From Dehalococcoidia bacterium (GTDB taxonomy: Bacteria > Chloroflexota > Dehalococcoidia > Lucifugimonadales > UBA3495), in the NCBI GenBank assembly GCA_022823105.1, contig JAJDXU010000420.1:1-18644 (forward strand): a DNA stretch of 18,644 nt, in the 5' to 3' direction. This document shows positions 1-7,007 of the stretch, one piece after another. A program made the translations under genes and the position numbers. How positions within the stretch are numbered: position 1 is the first letter of the stretch; each line of letters opens with the position of its first letter. The notes below the pieces were generated by a model, which had not been told where the DNA came from, made no database searches, and saw nothing but the letters and a program-made list of their open reading frames with translations.

Positions 1-954
1 GTCGAAATGGTATGTTCGCGTGCCGCGGATTTGTCGTTGGATGCCGCCGGTTTTTGTCGTACCGGCTCGACGGAGTTGGCCGTCGTCAGCACCAGGGGCG
101 CCGATACTTACCATGCGGGTTCGTTCGCGGGTCTCCTTATCACGGCGCGGGGCGACGACTCCGCCGGCTGGAGCAAGGGCGGCGGTTGGCGCCTGGGAGA
201 CATCGACGCCGAGACCCTCGCCGACGAAGCCATCGGCAAGGCCGTGCGTGGTCGAGACCCCCAGGATCTGGAGCCCGGGGAGTATCCCGTGGTGTTGGAA
301 CATTACGCGGTGGATGACATGCTGGAGGCGCTCAGTTTCTATGGAATGGGCGCGCATATGGTCCAGGACGGCCGTAGCTGGATGAATGAGACGGTCGGTC
401 AGCAGGCCATGAGTCCCTTGGTTGATATCCGGGACGACGGATTGGATCCGAATGGTTGGCCGGTGCCGTTTGACGCCGAGGGGGTTCCCAAGCAACGAGT
501 GGATATTGTGAGTGACGGCGTGGTTCACGGTCCAGTCCACAACACGTACACGGCCGCGAAAGCGGGAGTGTCGTCCACCGGCCATCAACGCGGCGCAACG
601 GGGGGACCTACGGCGACCAATCTGTTCATGCGACCCGGCGACGGCACCACCCAAGAGTTAATCGCTTCACTGGAACGGGGACTGTACGTCACCCGCTTTT
701 ACTACACTCGTCTCGCTCATAATCGCGGCTGCGTGATGACCGGCATGACCCGCGACGGCACGTTCCTGATCGAGAATGGTGAGCTCACGACCCCTGTCAA
801 GAATCTGCGATTCACTCAGAGCTACGTTGATGCCCTCGCGGGATGCCAGGCCCTTTCGGGCGCCCCTCACCTGAATCTCAACGAAGCGGGCGTGGCGATG
901 CACGTGCCCGCAGCATTGCTCCAAAGCTGGCGATTCACCGGTCAAACTGTTTAG
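1..954 (+). CDS. TldE/PmbA-type metalloprotease-family protein (5' partial)
   Basis: The reading frame is open to the left edge (VEM... from base 1), so the N-terminal part of a normally 430-480 residue protein is missing; about 317 residues are seen. The C-terminal third has the TldD/PmbA pattern: a GLYVTRFYY strand, then a glycine-rich turn and IENGELTTPVKNLRF. The middle NTYTAAKAGVSSTGH stretch is also typical of the family. TldD/TldE proteins form a complex that processes peptides, for example microcin or antitoxin maturation. TldD carries the metal-binding HExxxH and TldE lacks it; no such motif is visible in the part present, which favours a TldE-like subunit. A TldD partner would be expected just upstream, outside the window. 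The stop is TAG at 952-954, 45 bp before the next gene, and co-transcription is possible. The substrate is unknown. Confidence 0.85.
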   Translation, partial: VEMVCSRAADLSLDAAGFCRTGSTELAVVSTRGADTYHAGSFAGLLITARGDDSAGWSKGGGWRLGDIDAETLADEAIGKAVRGRDPQDLEPGEYPVVLEHYAVDDMLEALSFYGMGAHMVQDGRSWMNETVGQQAMSPLVDIRDDGLDPNGWPVPFDAEGVPKQRVDIVSDGVVHGPVHNTYTAAKAGVSSTGHQRGATGGPTATNLFMRPGDGTTQELIASLERGLYVTRFYYTRLAHNRGCVMTGMTRDGTFLIENGELTTPVKNLRFTQSYVDALAGCQALSGAPHLNLNEAGVAMHVPAALLQSWRFTGQTV

Positions 955-999
955 ATTGCGGTACGGGTGCCGAATGACAACGCGATATGGAGAGATTGT

Positions 1000-1197
1000 A
1001 TGGCTGATCTGAATAACGACGAAATTCAAGCGCTGGCCAAAGCGGTAGGCTTGACTCTAAGTGAACCCGAGTTGACCCAGGTCACCCACAGCTTGAACGC
1101 CATGCTGGAGGAGATGGAAGGCATCAATCCTGCCGGGTTCAACCTGGAAGAGTATGTCGCAGTGGTCCAGCAAGCCGACCTGGAGGTGGCCGAATGA
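1000..1197 (+). CDS. GatC/AtzG-like small subunit of an amidase
   Basis: This small protein of 65 residues is almost all helical. It has the GatC-like layout: an N-terminal helix with LNNDEIQALAKAVGLTLSEPE, then a second helix containing LNAMLEEMEGI, then an acidic tail. GatC stabilises the GatA amidase in the tRNA-dependent amidotransferase. AtzG-like (DUF4089) proteins do the same for AtzE-type amidohydrolases. I chose ATG 1000 because GGAGAG lies at 989-994 just before it; an in-frame GTG at 967 has no comparable site. The stop codon overlaps the amidase start as ATGA (1194-1197), which implies translational coupling and a roughly 1:1 complex. No GatB gene is visible, so a free-standing AtzE/AtzG-like enzyme is more likely than a tRNA amidotransferase. 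Confidence 0.75.
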   Translation: MADLNNDEIQALAKAVGLTLSEPELTQVTHSLNAMLEEMEGINPAGFNLEEYVAVVQQADLEVAE

Positions 1198-2627
1198 CGC
1201 CGACCGAGATTCCGTTCCTGTCCGCATCCGAGCTGGCGGTGGCCATCCGGGAGGGCGACGTTTCCCCGGTGGAAGCCGTCGATGCATACCTGGATCGTAT
1301 CGACCGGGTCGGCGACAAGTTGAATGCCTACATCACGGTGTGCGCCGATGAGGCCCGATCCGATGCCAGGCAACTCGAGGCGGAAGCGGTGGCAGGCAAT
1401 TTCCGAGGACCGTTGCACGGGGTGCCCGTAGGCATTAAGGACCAGATTCACACCGCCGGCGTCCGCACCACCGACGCTTCCAAGATCCGCGAGGATTTCA
1501 TTCCTGAAGCCGACGCGACGGTGGTGGCCAAACTCAAAGCTGCTGGCGCCGTGATCATCGGCAAGACCAATATGAGCGAGTTTGCCTTGGGAGACCCCAT
1601 CAGCAGCTGGTTCGGGCCGGCTCGGAACCCCTGGGACACCGCGCGCAACCCCGGGACGTCTAGCACTGGGAGCGGTTCGGCCACCGCCGGCTTCCTCTGC
1701 GCGACATCGCTGGGCGAGGATACCGGCGGATCCATTCGCGGCCCTGCGGCCAATTGCGGACTCGTTGGCCTTCGCCCCACCTGGGGCCGCGTCAGCCGCG
1801 CGGGAGTAGACGGAGCCAGTTGGTCCACCGACACGATCGGTCCCATCTCCCGCACTGTTGCCGACTGCGCCTTGACTTTGGGTGTTATCGCCGGACACGA
1901 TCCCAAGGATCGGTACAGCCGGCCGGAACCTGTACCCGACTATCTGGATGGTTTGGACGGAGGCGTAAGGGGTATGCGGATTGGTGTGGTGGCGGAACTT
2001 ATGGGTGGGCGCGGCCTGTCGCTGGACGAGAGGAGCCGCGATGCCGTGGTCAGGGCCGCAGAAGTGTTTCGGGAACTGGGGGCTGAAGTCGTGCCCGTCA
2101 GCTTGCCGATGGCCCCGTTTACCGGCCCCATCGTTCGTACCATCACAAGCACCGAACGGGTCAGTTTGAATCCGGAGTGGCTGCGTGAGCGTTTCGAGGA
2201 CTACCATCCCAACACCCGGGTCGCGTTTGCCGTGGGGAATCTCATACCGGGGCAGGTCTATTACAAGGCGGTCAAGCTTCGGTCCCTGGTGCGTCGGCAG
2301 GTCATCGATGCGTTCAGGGAGGTTGATCTCCTCTTGCAACCGACCTCGACCGGGCCTGCCGGGCTGCTGTCGGATGAGCCGCCGGTGGTGAGCAGCAAAG
2401 AAATGGCGACGTCGGCGCTGCGCGAAGGCAGTTTCCGCGGACTATACAGCCTGAGCGGATGCCCTGCCCTCAGCATCCCATGCGGTTTTACCGGCGTTGG
2501 CGACGGCGCGTTGCCGCTGGCGTTGCAGATCGCCGGTCCACACCTGGGCGAGGCCGCGGTGTTGCGGGCGGCCTTCGCGTATGAACAGGGTACGTCGTGG
2601 CATTTGCGACGTCCGCCCGATTTGTAA
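1194..2627 (+). CDS. Amidase-signature family hydrolase (AtzE/GatA-like)
   Basis: The product has 477 residues, a normal length for the amidase-signature family. The catalytic Ser-cisSer-Lys triad can be placed: Lys82 in GVPVGIKDQIHTAG, cis-Ser156 in the GTSSTGSGSATAG glycine-serine loop, and nucleophile Ser180 in GEDTGGSIRGPAANCG. Ser156 and Ser180 lie 24 residues apart, as in malonamidase E2. Family members hydrolyse amide, urea-like or carbamoyl bonds; the substrate cannot be read from sequence. There is no signal peptide, so it acts in the cytoplasm. It begins inside the stop of the GatC/AtzG-like gene, and pairing with a small subunit is the pattern of AtzE-type hydrolases. GatA is the alternative, but the lone setting without GatB and the variant signature loop argue against it. 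Confidence 0.92.
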   Translation: MTPTEIPFLSASELAVAIREGDVSPVEAVDAYLDRIDRVGDKLNAYITVCADEARSDARQLEAEAVAGNFRGPLHGVPVGIKDQIHTAGVRTTDASKIREDFIPEADATVVAKLKAAGAVIIGKTNMSEFALGDPISSWFGPARNPWDTARNPGTSSTGSGSATAGFLCATSLGEDTGGSIRGPAANCGLVGLRPTWGRVSRAGVDGASWSTDTIGPISRTVADCALTLGVIAGHDPKDRYSRPEPVPDYLDGLDGGVRGMRIGVVAELMGGRGLSLDERSRDAVVRAAEVFRELGAEVVPVSLPMAPFTGPIVRTITSTERVSLNPEWLRERFEDYHPNTRVAFAVGNLIPGQVYYKAVKLRSLVRRQVIDAFREVDLLLQPTSTGPAGLLSDEPPVVSSKEMATSALREGSFRGLYSLSGCPALSIPCGFTGVGDGALPLALQIAGPHLGEAAVLRAAFAYEQGTSWHLRRPPDL

Positions 2628-2634
2628 CCCTCAA

Positions 2635-2708
2635 CGCGCAGCGCGCGAATCAAACGACGTTTGTTCGCTGATATCCCATGATTGACCGTGCATCAATGTG
2701 TGCGGTCA
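2635..2708. repeat. Cluster of palindromes between amidase and binding-protein gene
   Basis: Three dyads lie in this 130-bp gap. CGCGC-A-GCGCG spans 2635-2645. The perfect palindrome CAAACGACGTTTG spans 2651-2663. A 10-bp stem, TGACCGTGCA paired with TGTGCGGTCA (two G-T wobbles) around a 6-base loop, spans 2683-2708. The last could be a weak terminator or leader hairpin, but no U-run follows directly. The CAAACG dyad could be an operator. An ATG at 2698 lies inside the hairpin loop, which is one reason to start the next gene at 2758. Function is unproven. Confidence 0.4.
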
Positions 2709-2757
2709 TTCGTCGCCGTGTGCTACTCTGTGTCGAATTTTTTATCGGGCTGTATCG

Positions 2758-4029
2758 ATGGGGCTGACAATTTTGCCGGTTTGGCATTTCATTGCAGGCG
2801 TGGCGATATTCGCTGCCCTCGCTCTCGCGCTGGGTCTTGCGTGCACGGGTTCGGTGGACACTGGGCCGGCCGATTCCCAGGTGGGCGTGACCGAAAACTC
2901 GTCGCAAGTGGATCCGAAACCGGGCAACTCAACGGATCCCGGGATCACCGACGACGATGTCTTATTTGGCCAGTCGGCCGCGTTCAGCGGACCCGCCGGC
3001 GAATTGGGGCAGGAGATGCGGCTTGGCATCGAGTCGGCGTTCAACGAGGCCAATGCAGCCGGCGGGATACACGGCCGACAGTTAAAGCTGGAATCCCTTA
3101 ACGATTCCTACGAGAGCGAATTCGCACTGTCTAACACACAGACCCTGATAGAAAAGGAGAATGTATTTGCCCTGATCGGAGCGGTCGGTACCCCGACATC
3201 AAGGGCTGCTGCCCCCGTGGCGGATGCCGCCGGAGTGCCTTTCATCGCTCCGTTCACGGGCGCTGAATTTTTGCGCGATCCGCAGTTTGAAACTGTGATG
3301 AACCTGCGGGCCTCCTACTACCAAGAGACCGAAGAGATGGTGGCACGCCTGACCGAGGATCTGGGGATCTCCAGGGTCGCCGTTTTCTATCAGGATGACT
3401 CTTTCGGCATGAACGGCCTGGACGGGACCACCATCGCGCTGAAACGCCGAGGCCTGGAACCGGTGGTTGCCTGGTCGTATCCTCGCAATACGATCGCCGT
3501 TAAAGCCGCGACACTCAAGATCGCCGAGGCCGATCCGGAAGCTGTCATCATGATCGGAGCCTATGCGCCGGTGGCACGGGCCATTGAACTGTTGCGCCGG
3601 GACATCGAACCGATTTTCATGACGGTATCATTCGTGGGAAGCCAGGCGCTCGCGGAAGAACTGGGTGATGACACTAACGGGGTTTATGTTACCCAAGTGG
3701 TCCCTTTGCCCCATGATCGGGGCATTCCATTGGTTGCCAGTTACCATGCGGCGCTGTCGGGATTCGACCCCGAAGCCGAGCCCGGGTTCGTATCTTTAGA
3801 GGGATACTTGGCGGGTCGGTTGGCTATTGCGGGTCTACAGGCTTGTGGTCCTGATCTGAGTCGCGACTGTTTTCTCCACGCGCTGAAGGACGCCGGCATG
3901 GTAGATATCGACGGCATTCAACTGAGATACGGGCGCGACGATAATCAGGGGTCGGATGCAGAGTTCTTGACTTCAATACGCGCCGATGGGAAATACGAAC
4001 AAGTCGATCATCTTCAGAGAATCCAGTAA
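2758..4029 (+). CDS. Exported type-I periplasmic binding protein (branched-chain amino-acid type)
   Basis: With the start at ATG 2758 the product has 423 residues. It opens with a hydrophobic signal segment (about residues 8-28) ending in GLAC-TGS; Cys29 would be a lipoprotein attachment site, though the -3 position is Gly rather than Leu/Val/Ile. The Peripla_BP_6 domain starts near residue 63 (ITDDDVLFGQSAAFSGPAG) and runs to the C-terminus. Markers are FALIGAVGTPTSRAAAPVA, the hinge-region VAVFYQDDSFG and a Cys pair in ACGPDLSRDC. This family binds amino acids, amides or aromatic acids for ABC import or for signalling. No permease or ATPase gene is near, so it is an orphan. An in-frame ATG at 2698 would hide the signal behind 20 extra residues. 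No strong Shine-Dalgarno precedes either start. The next gene is a paralog. Confidence 0.87.
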   Translation: MGLTILPVWHFIAGVAIFAALALALGLACTGSVDTGPADSQVGVTENSSQVDPKPGNSTDPGITDDDVLFGQSAAFSGPAGELGQEMRLGIESAFNEANAAGGIHGRQLKLESLNDSYESEFALSNTQTLIEKENVFALIGAVGTPTSRAAAPVADAAGVPFIAPFTGAEFLRDPQFETVMNLRASYYQETEEMVARLTEDLGISRVAVFYQDDSFGMNGLDGTTIALKRRGLEPVVAWSYPRNTIAVKAATLKIAEADPEAVIMIGAYAPVARAIELLRRDIEPIFMTVSFVGSQALAEELGDDTNGVYVTQVVPLPHDRGIPLVASYHAALSGFDPEAEPGFVSLEGYLAGRLAIAGLQACGPDLSRDCFLHALKDAGMVDIDGIQLRYGRDDNQGSDAEFLTSIRADGKYEQVDHLQRIQ

Positions 4030-4443
4030 CGGCGCAGGTGGTTTCTAGGAGGGCTGGACATCACATTTTCAAGGCGAAACTCGACCTGTGGTTTGCGCTC
4101 ACCGCCGGTGCAAAAATCACAGACATGAGTGGTGCATTTGAGCGCTTATTAGGGCCTAGTTCCTCTGTACCATCCAAACCAGGCAGCACAAACAAATGTC
4201 GCGAATCGGGGCGATCACCGTCATCCAAATCACGGGATTGCCGCCCCGTTATCAGGGTTGGTACAACGACACCGTTCGTACCCAGGGATAACCCTCCGTT
4301 TGCCTGTAACGAGCGAACGCAGCCCTGCATTTGCCAGGAGAAAGTTTATTGTGAACCGCGACCCACCGCGCACTCTGTCCGCCAACTAAAGCGCATGATT
4401 TGCGCTACCCGGTATAGACATCACCAATGGAGATACGAGCACA
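4030..4443. other. Non-coding gap of 414 bp between paralogous binding-protein genes
   Basis: I find no convincing gene here. Two open frames (plus, 4038-4460; minus, 4061-4330) have irregular composition, no ribosome binding site and no recognisable domain. Near the right end there is a perfect 6-bp inverted repeat, AGCGCA-TGATT-TGCGCT (4390-4406), followed by TATAGA at 4413-4418. That is a possible -10 box without a good -35, and GGAG stands at 4429-4432 ahead of the next ATG. The gap is long compared with the rest of the window, so it may hold a promoter and leader or decayed coding sequence. No riboswitch or tRNA was recognised. Confidence 0.45.
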
Positions 4444-6831
4444 ATGAGAATCAGACGTAAAACGACTCTGGTCATCGCAGTTTTAGCCGCCGCATTCCTG
4501 GCCGCCTCGGCCGGGTGGCTGGCGCTGGATGCCACGGCGCGCGCTCAGTCGACTTTGCCCGCGCCGGCCAATGCGAATGCAACGAATGGCGATGATCGAG
4601 GCGATGTTGTGGTGTCCTGGGACGCAGTGGCCGGAGCTTCGAATTACAGCGTCCGCTGGGTCAACCTGGGCGCGGCTTGGGACGCGTACCGCGCCGGACT
4701 GGAATGGCAGAAACTCATCCAGTCGGTTGACGTAGCAGCAAGCGGAGACGACACCCACACCTTGACCGTCAACAACCTGACGCCGGGGACTCAATACTCA
4801 TTTGGAGTGGGGAGTAAGGACACCGCGGGAGCGGATCCCAATTGGTCCCCTTGGGTTACGTTCACACCTACTGGAGATGACGGCACCACTGACGTCCACG
4901 ATATCGTCCGCTTGCAGTCCACTGCGCTGGCGCTGGCTCAGAACGCGAACGCCTTGGTCGGGGTCGGATCGGTTCCGACCGACGCGGACATGACGTTGGC
5001 GTCCATCGGTCAAGGCATCGCGGCGGTCCGGCAACTCAAAAGCACGTTGAGCATGGAGCTGGCAAATCTCAGGGAGAATGGTCCCGAGGACCGGGTCGCC
5101 TACATCGAATCCCTTGTAAACGGTTTGATATCCAACGTGGACGCTATTCAAGGAGGACGGCGCGAGTTGTTCGACGCATTGCGGGCGGAGAATGCCAGCA
5201 GGCTGCAGTTGACCACAGAAAATCGCCAGGTCCTGTTCCCGAGCACTGGCGCCAGCGCGGACTTGCAGCTCTACAATCTGCTGGCCGGCGCTGATGAAGT
5301 CGTGACCACGGACGACATACTTCAGTACTCGCACACGAATAACCTGGCCGCAAACATCACGTTAGGGCATACGCTACTTCTGGTGGCGAGCCTGATGCAG
5401 GACCCAACGTTTGTGGCGCGCATCCAGGAGGCATACGACTCCGTCGGAGGCCGCGTGGACCGGGACGTAAAATACCTGCGCGCGAATCCTGCTGAAGGGT
5501 TGAGTGAGAGAGTTCTTGAATTGGCCGAAAACGTGCGCGACGCTGGGGGCGGAGATCCCGATTATTTTGATCGCCTGGTGGCCAGGCTCGAACTGGTCGT
5601 CATGGAAAGAGATCTGATTGAAGAGAACGCGGAAATTCTCGATGATCTGCGGGAGCAGATTGACCATCTGTCGTCCGAAGTGCGCGGCGCTGATGTGCCG
5701 GCGGTACCTACCATGGATATGGAAGACATCGGCGATCCAGGAATAACGGACAACGAGATACTTTTCGGGCAGTCGGCTGCATTGATGGGGTCCAATCAGG
5801 CTCTGGGCAAAGGTATGCAGGCCGGAATTGAGGCAGCGTTCAAGGAGGCGAATGATGGCGGTGGTGTCTACGGGCGCCAGCTGAAGCTAACGACAGAGGA
5901 CGACAGGTATGAGCCCGACGCGGCGTTCGCGAACACGCTGGAGTTCGTTGAGGGGAATGAGCCGGTATTCGCGCTGATCGGGGCTGTTGGTACGCCCACG
6001 TCCAGGGCCGCGTTGCCCGTGGCTCAGGATGCCGGTGTGCCATTTGTCGGTGCGTTTACCGGAGCCCAGTTGCTACGCGGAAACGAGTTGACCAACGTGA
6101 TCAACTACCGCGCGTCGTACCATAACGAAACCAGGGAGATGGTGAAACACCTGGCGAGCGCGGGAGTTTCCAAGGTAGCCGTACTGTACCAAAACGACTC
6201 ATTTGGTACCGATGGGCTCAGCGGTGTAGAAGCGGCGCTCGCGGAACAGGACGGTATGGATCTGGTGGCATCCTGGTATTACCTGCGGAACACCAGCACT
6301 GTGGACGCCGCGGCGTACCGGATTTCGGACGCGGAACCTGAAGCGGTCATCATCGTGGGCACGTCCGCGCCTGCTGCCGAGATCATAAATAAGCTGCGAA
6401 TGAAAATGGACCCGGATCCGACCTTCCTGGCGGTGTCGTTTGTGGGCAGCAACGCGCTCGCAGATGCGTTGGATAGTGAAGGGCCAGGCGTATACGTGAC
6501 GCAGGTTGTTCCATTGCCCAGCGATGCGGGCAGCACCGTCGTCGCCAACTATAGCGCCGCTCTGTCGGCTTACGATTCCACGGCGATGCCCGGGTTCATC
6601 TCGCTTGAGGGTTATCTCGTGGGACGGATGGCTATCGCACGCTTGCAGTCTTGTGGAGCCGACCTGACCAGGGAGTGTTTCCTCGACGTCCAGGGCGCTA
6701 CGACGACCATCGATATCGATGACCTACAGCTCACGTTCGGGCCCGGCGACAACCAGGGATCGGACGACGTATTCCTGACCGTGATCGGAGCGGATGGAGA
6801 ATACGCTCGGGTCGACGCCATCACGCGGTGA
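4444..6831 (+). CDS. Exported FN3 - helical segment - periplasmic-binding-protein fusion
   Basis: The product has 795 residues. Residues 1-34 form a signal peptide: RRK, a hydrophobic core, and a TARA site with likely cleavage before Gln35. Residues 38-142 are a fibronectin type III domain (DVVVSWDAVAGASNYSVRW, then NLTPGTQYSFGVGSKD). Residues 150-425 are mostly helical, with heptad-like stretches and no membrane span, ending in LDDLREQIDHLSSEVRG. From about 432 to the end is a Peripla_BP_6 domain closely resembling the previous gene (ITDNEILFGQSAAL, FALIGAVGTPTSRAALPVA, VYVTQVVPLP, the same Cys pair). The start is ATG 4444 with GGAG 11 bases upstream. The helical part recalls extracytoplasmic sensor bundles; no kinase, permease or ATPase gene is close. 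Known domains plus an unusual order suggest a ligand-sensing or surface binding protein; the ligand is unknown. Confidence 0.85.
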   Translation: MRIRRKTTLVIAVLAAAFLAASAGWLALDATARAQSTLPAPANANATNGDDRGDVVVSWDAVAGASNYSVRWVNLGAAWDAYRAGLEWQKLIQSVDVAASGDDTHTLTVNNLTPGTQYSFGVGSKDTAGADPNWSPWVTFTPTGDDGTTDVHDIVRLQSTALALAQNANALVGVGSVPTDADMTLASIGQGIAAVRQLKSTLSMELANLRENGPEDRVAYIESLVNGLISNVDAIQGGRRELFDALRAENASRLQLTTENRQVLFPSTGASADLQLYNLLAGADEVVTTDDILQYSHTNNLAANITLGHTLLLVASLMQDPTFVARIQEAYDSVGGRVDRDVKYLRANPAEGLSERVLELAENVRDAGGGDPDYFDRLVARLELVVMERDLIEENAEILDDLREQIDHLSSEVRGADVPAVPTMDMEDIGDPGITDNEILFGQSAALMGSNQALGKGMQAGIEAAFKEANDGGGVYGRQLKLTTEDDRYEPDAAFANTLEFVEGNEPVFALIGAVGTPTSRAALPVAQDAGVPFVGAFTGAQLLRGNELTNVINYRASYHNETREMVKHLASAGVSKVAVLYQNDSFGTDGLSGVEAALAEQDGMDLVASWYYLRNTSTVDAAAYRISDAEPEAVIIVGTSAPAAEIINKLRMKMDPDPTFLAVSFVGSNALADALDSEGPGVYVTQVVPLPSDAGSTVVANYSAALSAYDSTAMPGFISLEGYLVGRMAIARLQSCGADLTRECFLDVQGATTTIDIDDLQLTFGPGDNQGSDDVFLTVIGADGEYARVDAITR

Positions 6832-6884
6832 CCCTGATGGGCGTTTGCAGGTGACGGTGACCATTTGGTCGTCCGTCCTGGAAA

Positions 6885-6920
6885 ACCGGCCGGACATTGC
6901 CTTGGCAGTGCCCGGCCGGT
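6885..6920. terminator. Bidirectional rho-independent terminator between convergent arms
   Basis: The arms ACCGGCCGG (6885-6893) and CCGGCCGGT (6912-6920) pair perfectly. The inner CATTGCC/GGCAGTG pairs after one A-C mismatch, leaving a TT loop, so almost the whole 36 bases fold into one hairpin. It is followed by CTCTTTA on the plus strand and TTTTCC on the minus strand. It sits 53 bp after the FN3-binding-protein gene and 87 bp after the end of the amidohydrolase gene coming from the other side, where a shared terminator would be expected. Confidence 0.8.
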
Positions 6921-7007
6921 CTCTTTAATCGACCTACTGACTCACCAAGCGCGCCGACTGCGCGGAGGACCGGCGACGGGTTCCCGGCGCGGCGCCTTTG
7001 CATTCAA

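Noticed and set aside
1026..2339. Minus-strand open frame of 437 codons opposite the amidase
   Set aside because: It is antisense to a gene with a complete catalytic triad; its own translation is Gly/Ala/His/Arg-rich with no recognisable motif, as expected for a GC-rich shadow frame.
2698..2757. Earlier ATG start for the first binding protein
   Set aside because: It lies in the loop of a hairpin, has no ribosome site, and would place 20 polar and Cys-containing residues before the hydrophobic signal segment.
4061..4330. Minus-strand open frame of 89 codons in the same gap
   Set aside because: A short stretch recalls an alpha/beta-hydrolase start, but the rest shows no fold, the frame is too short, and no ribosome site precedes it.
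4038..4460. Plus-strand open frame of 140 codons in the intergenic gap
   Set aside because: It has no ribosome binding site and an irregular composition with many Arg, Cys and His residues, no domain pattern, and it overlaps the start of the strongly supported FN3-binding-protein gene.
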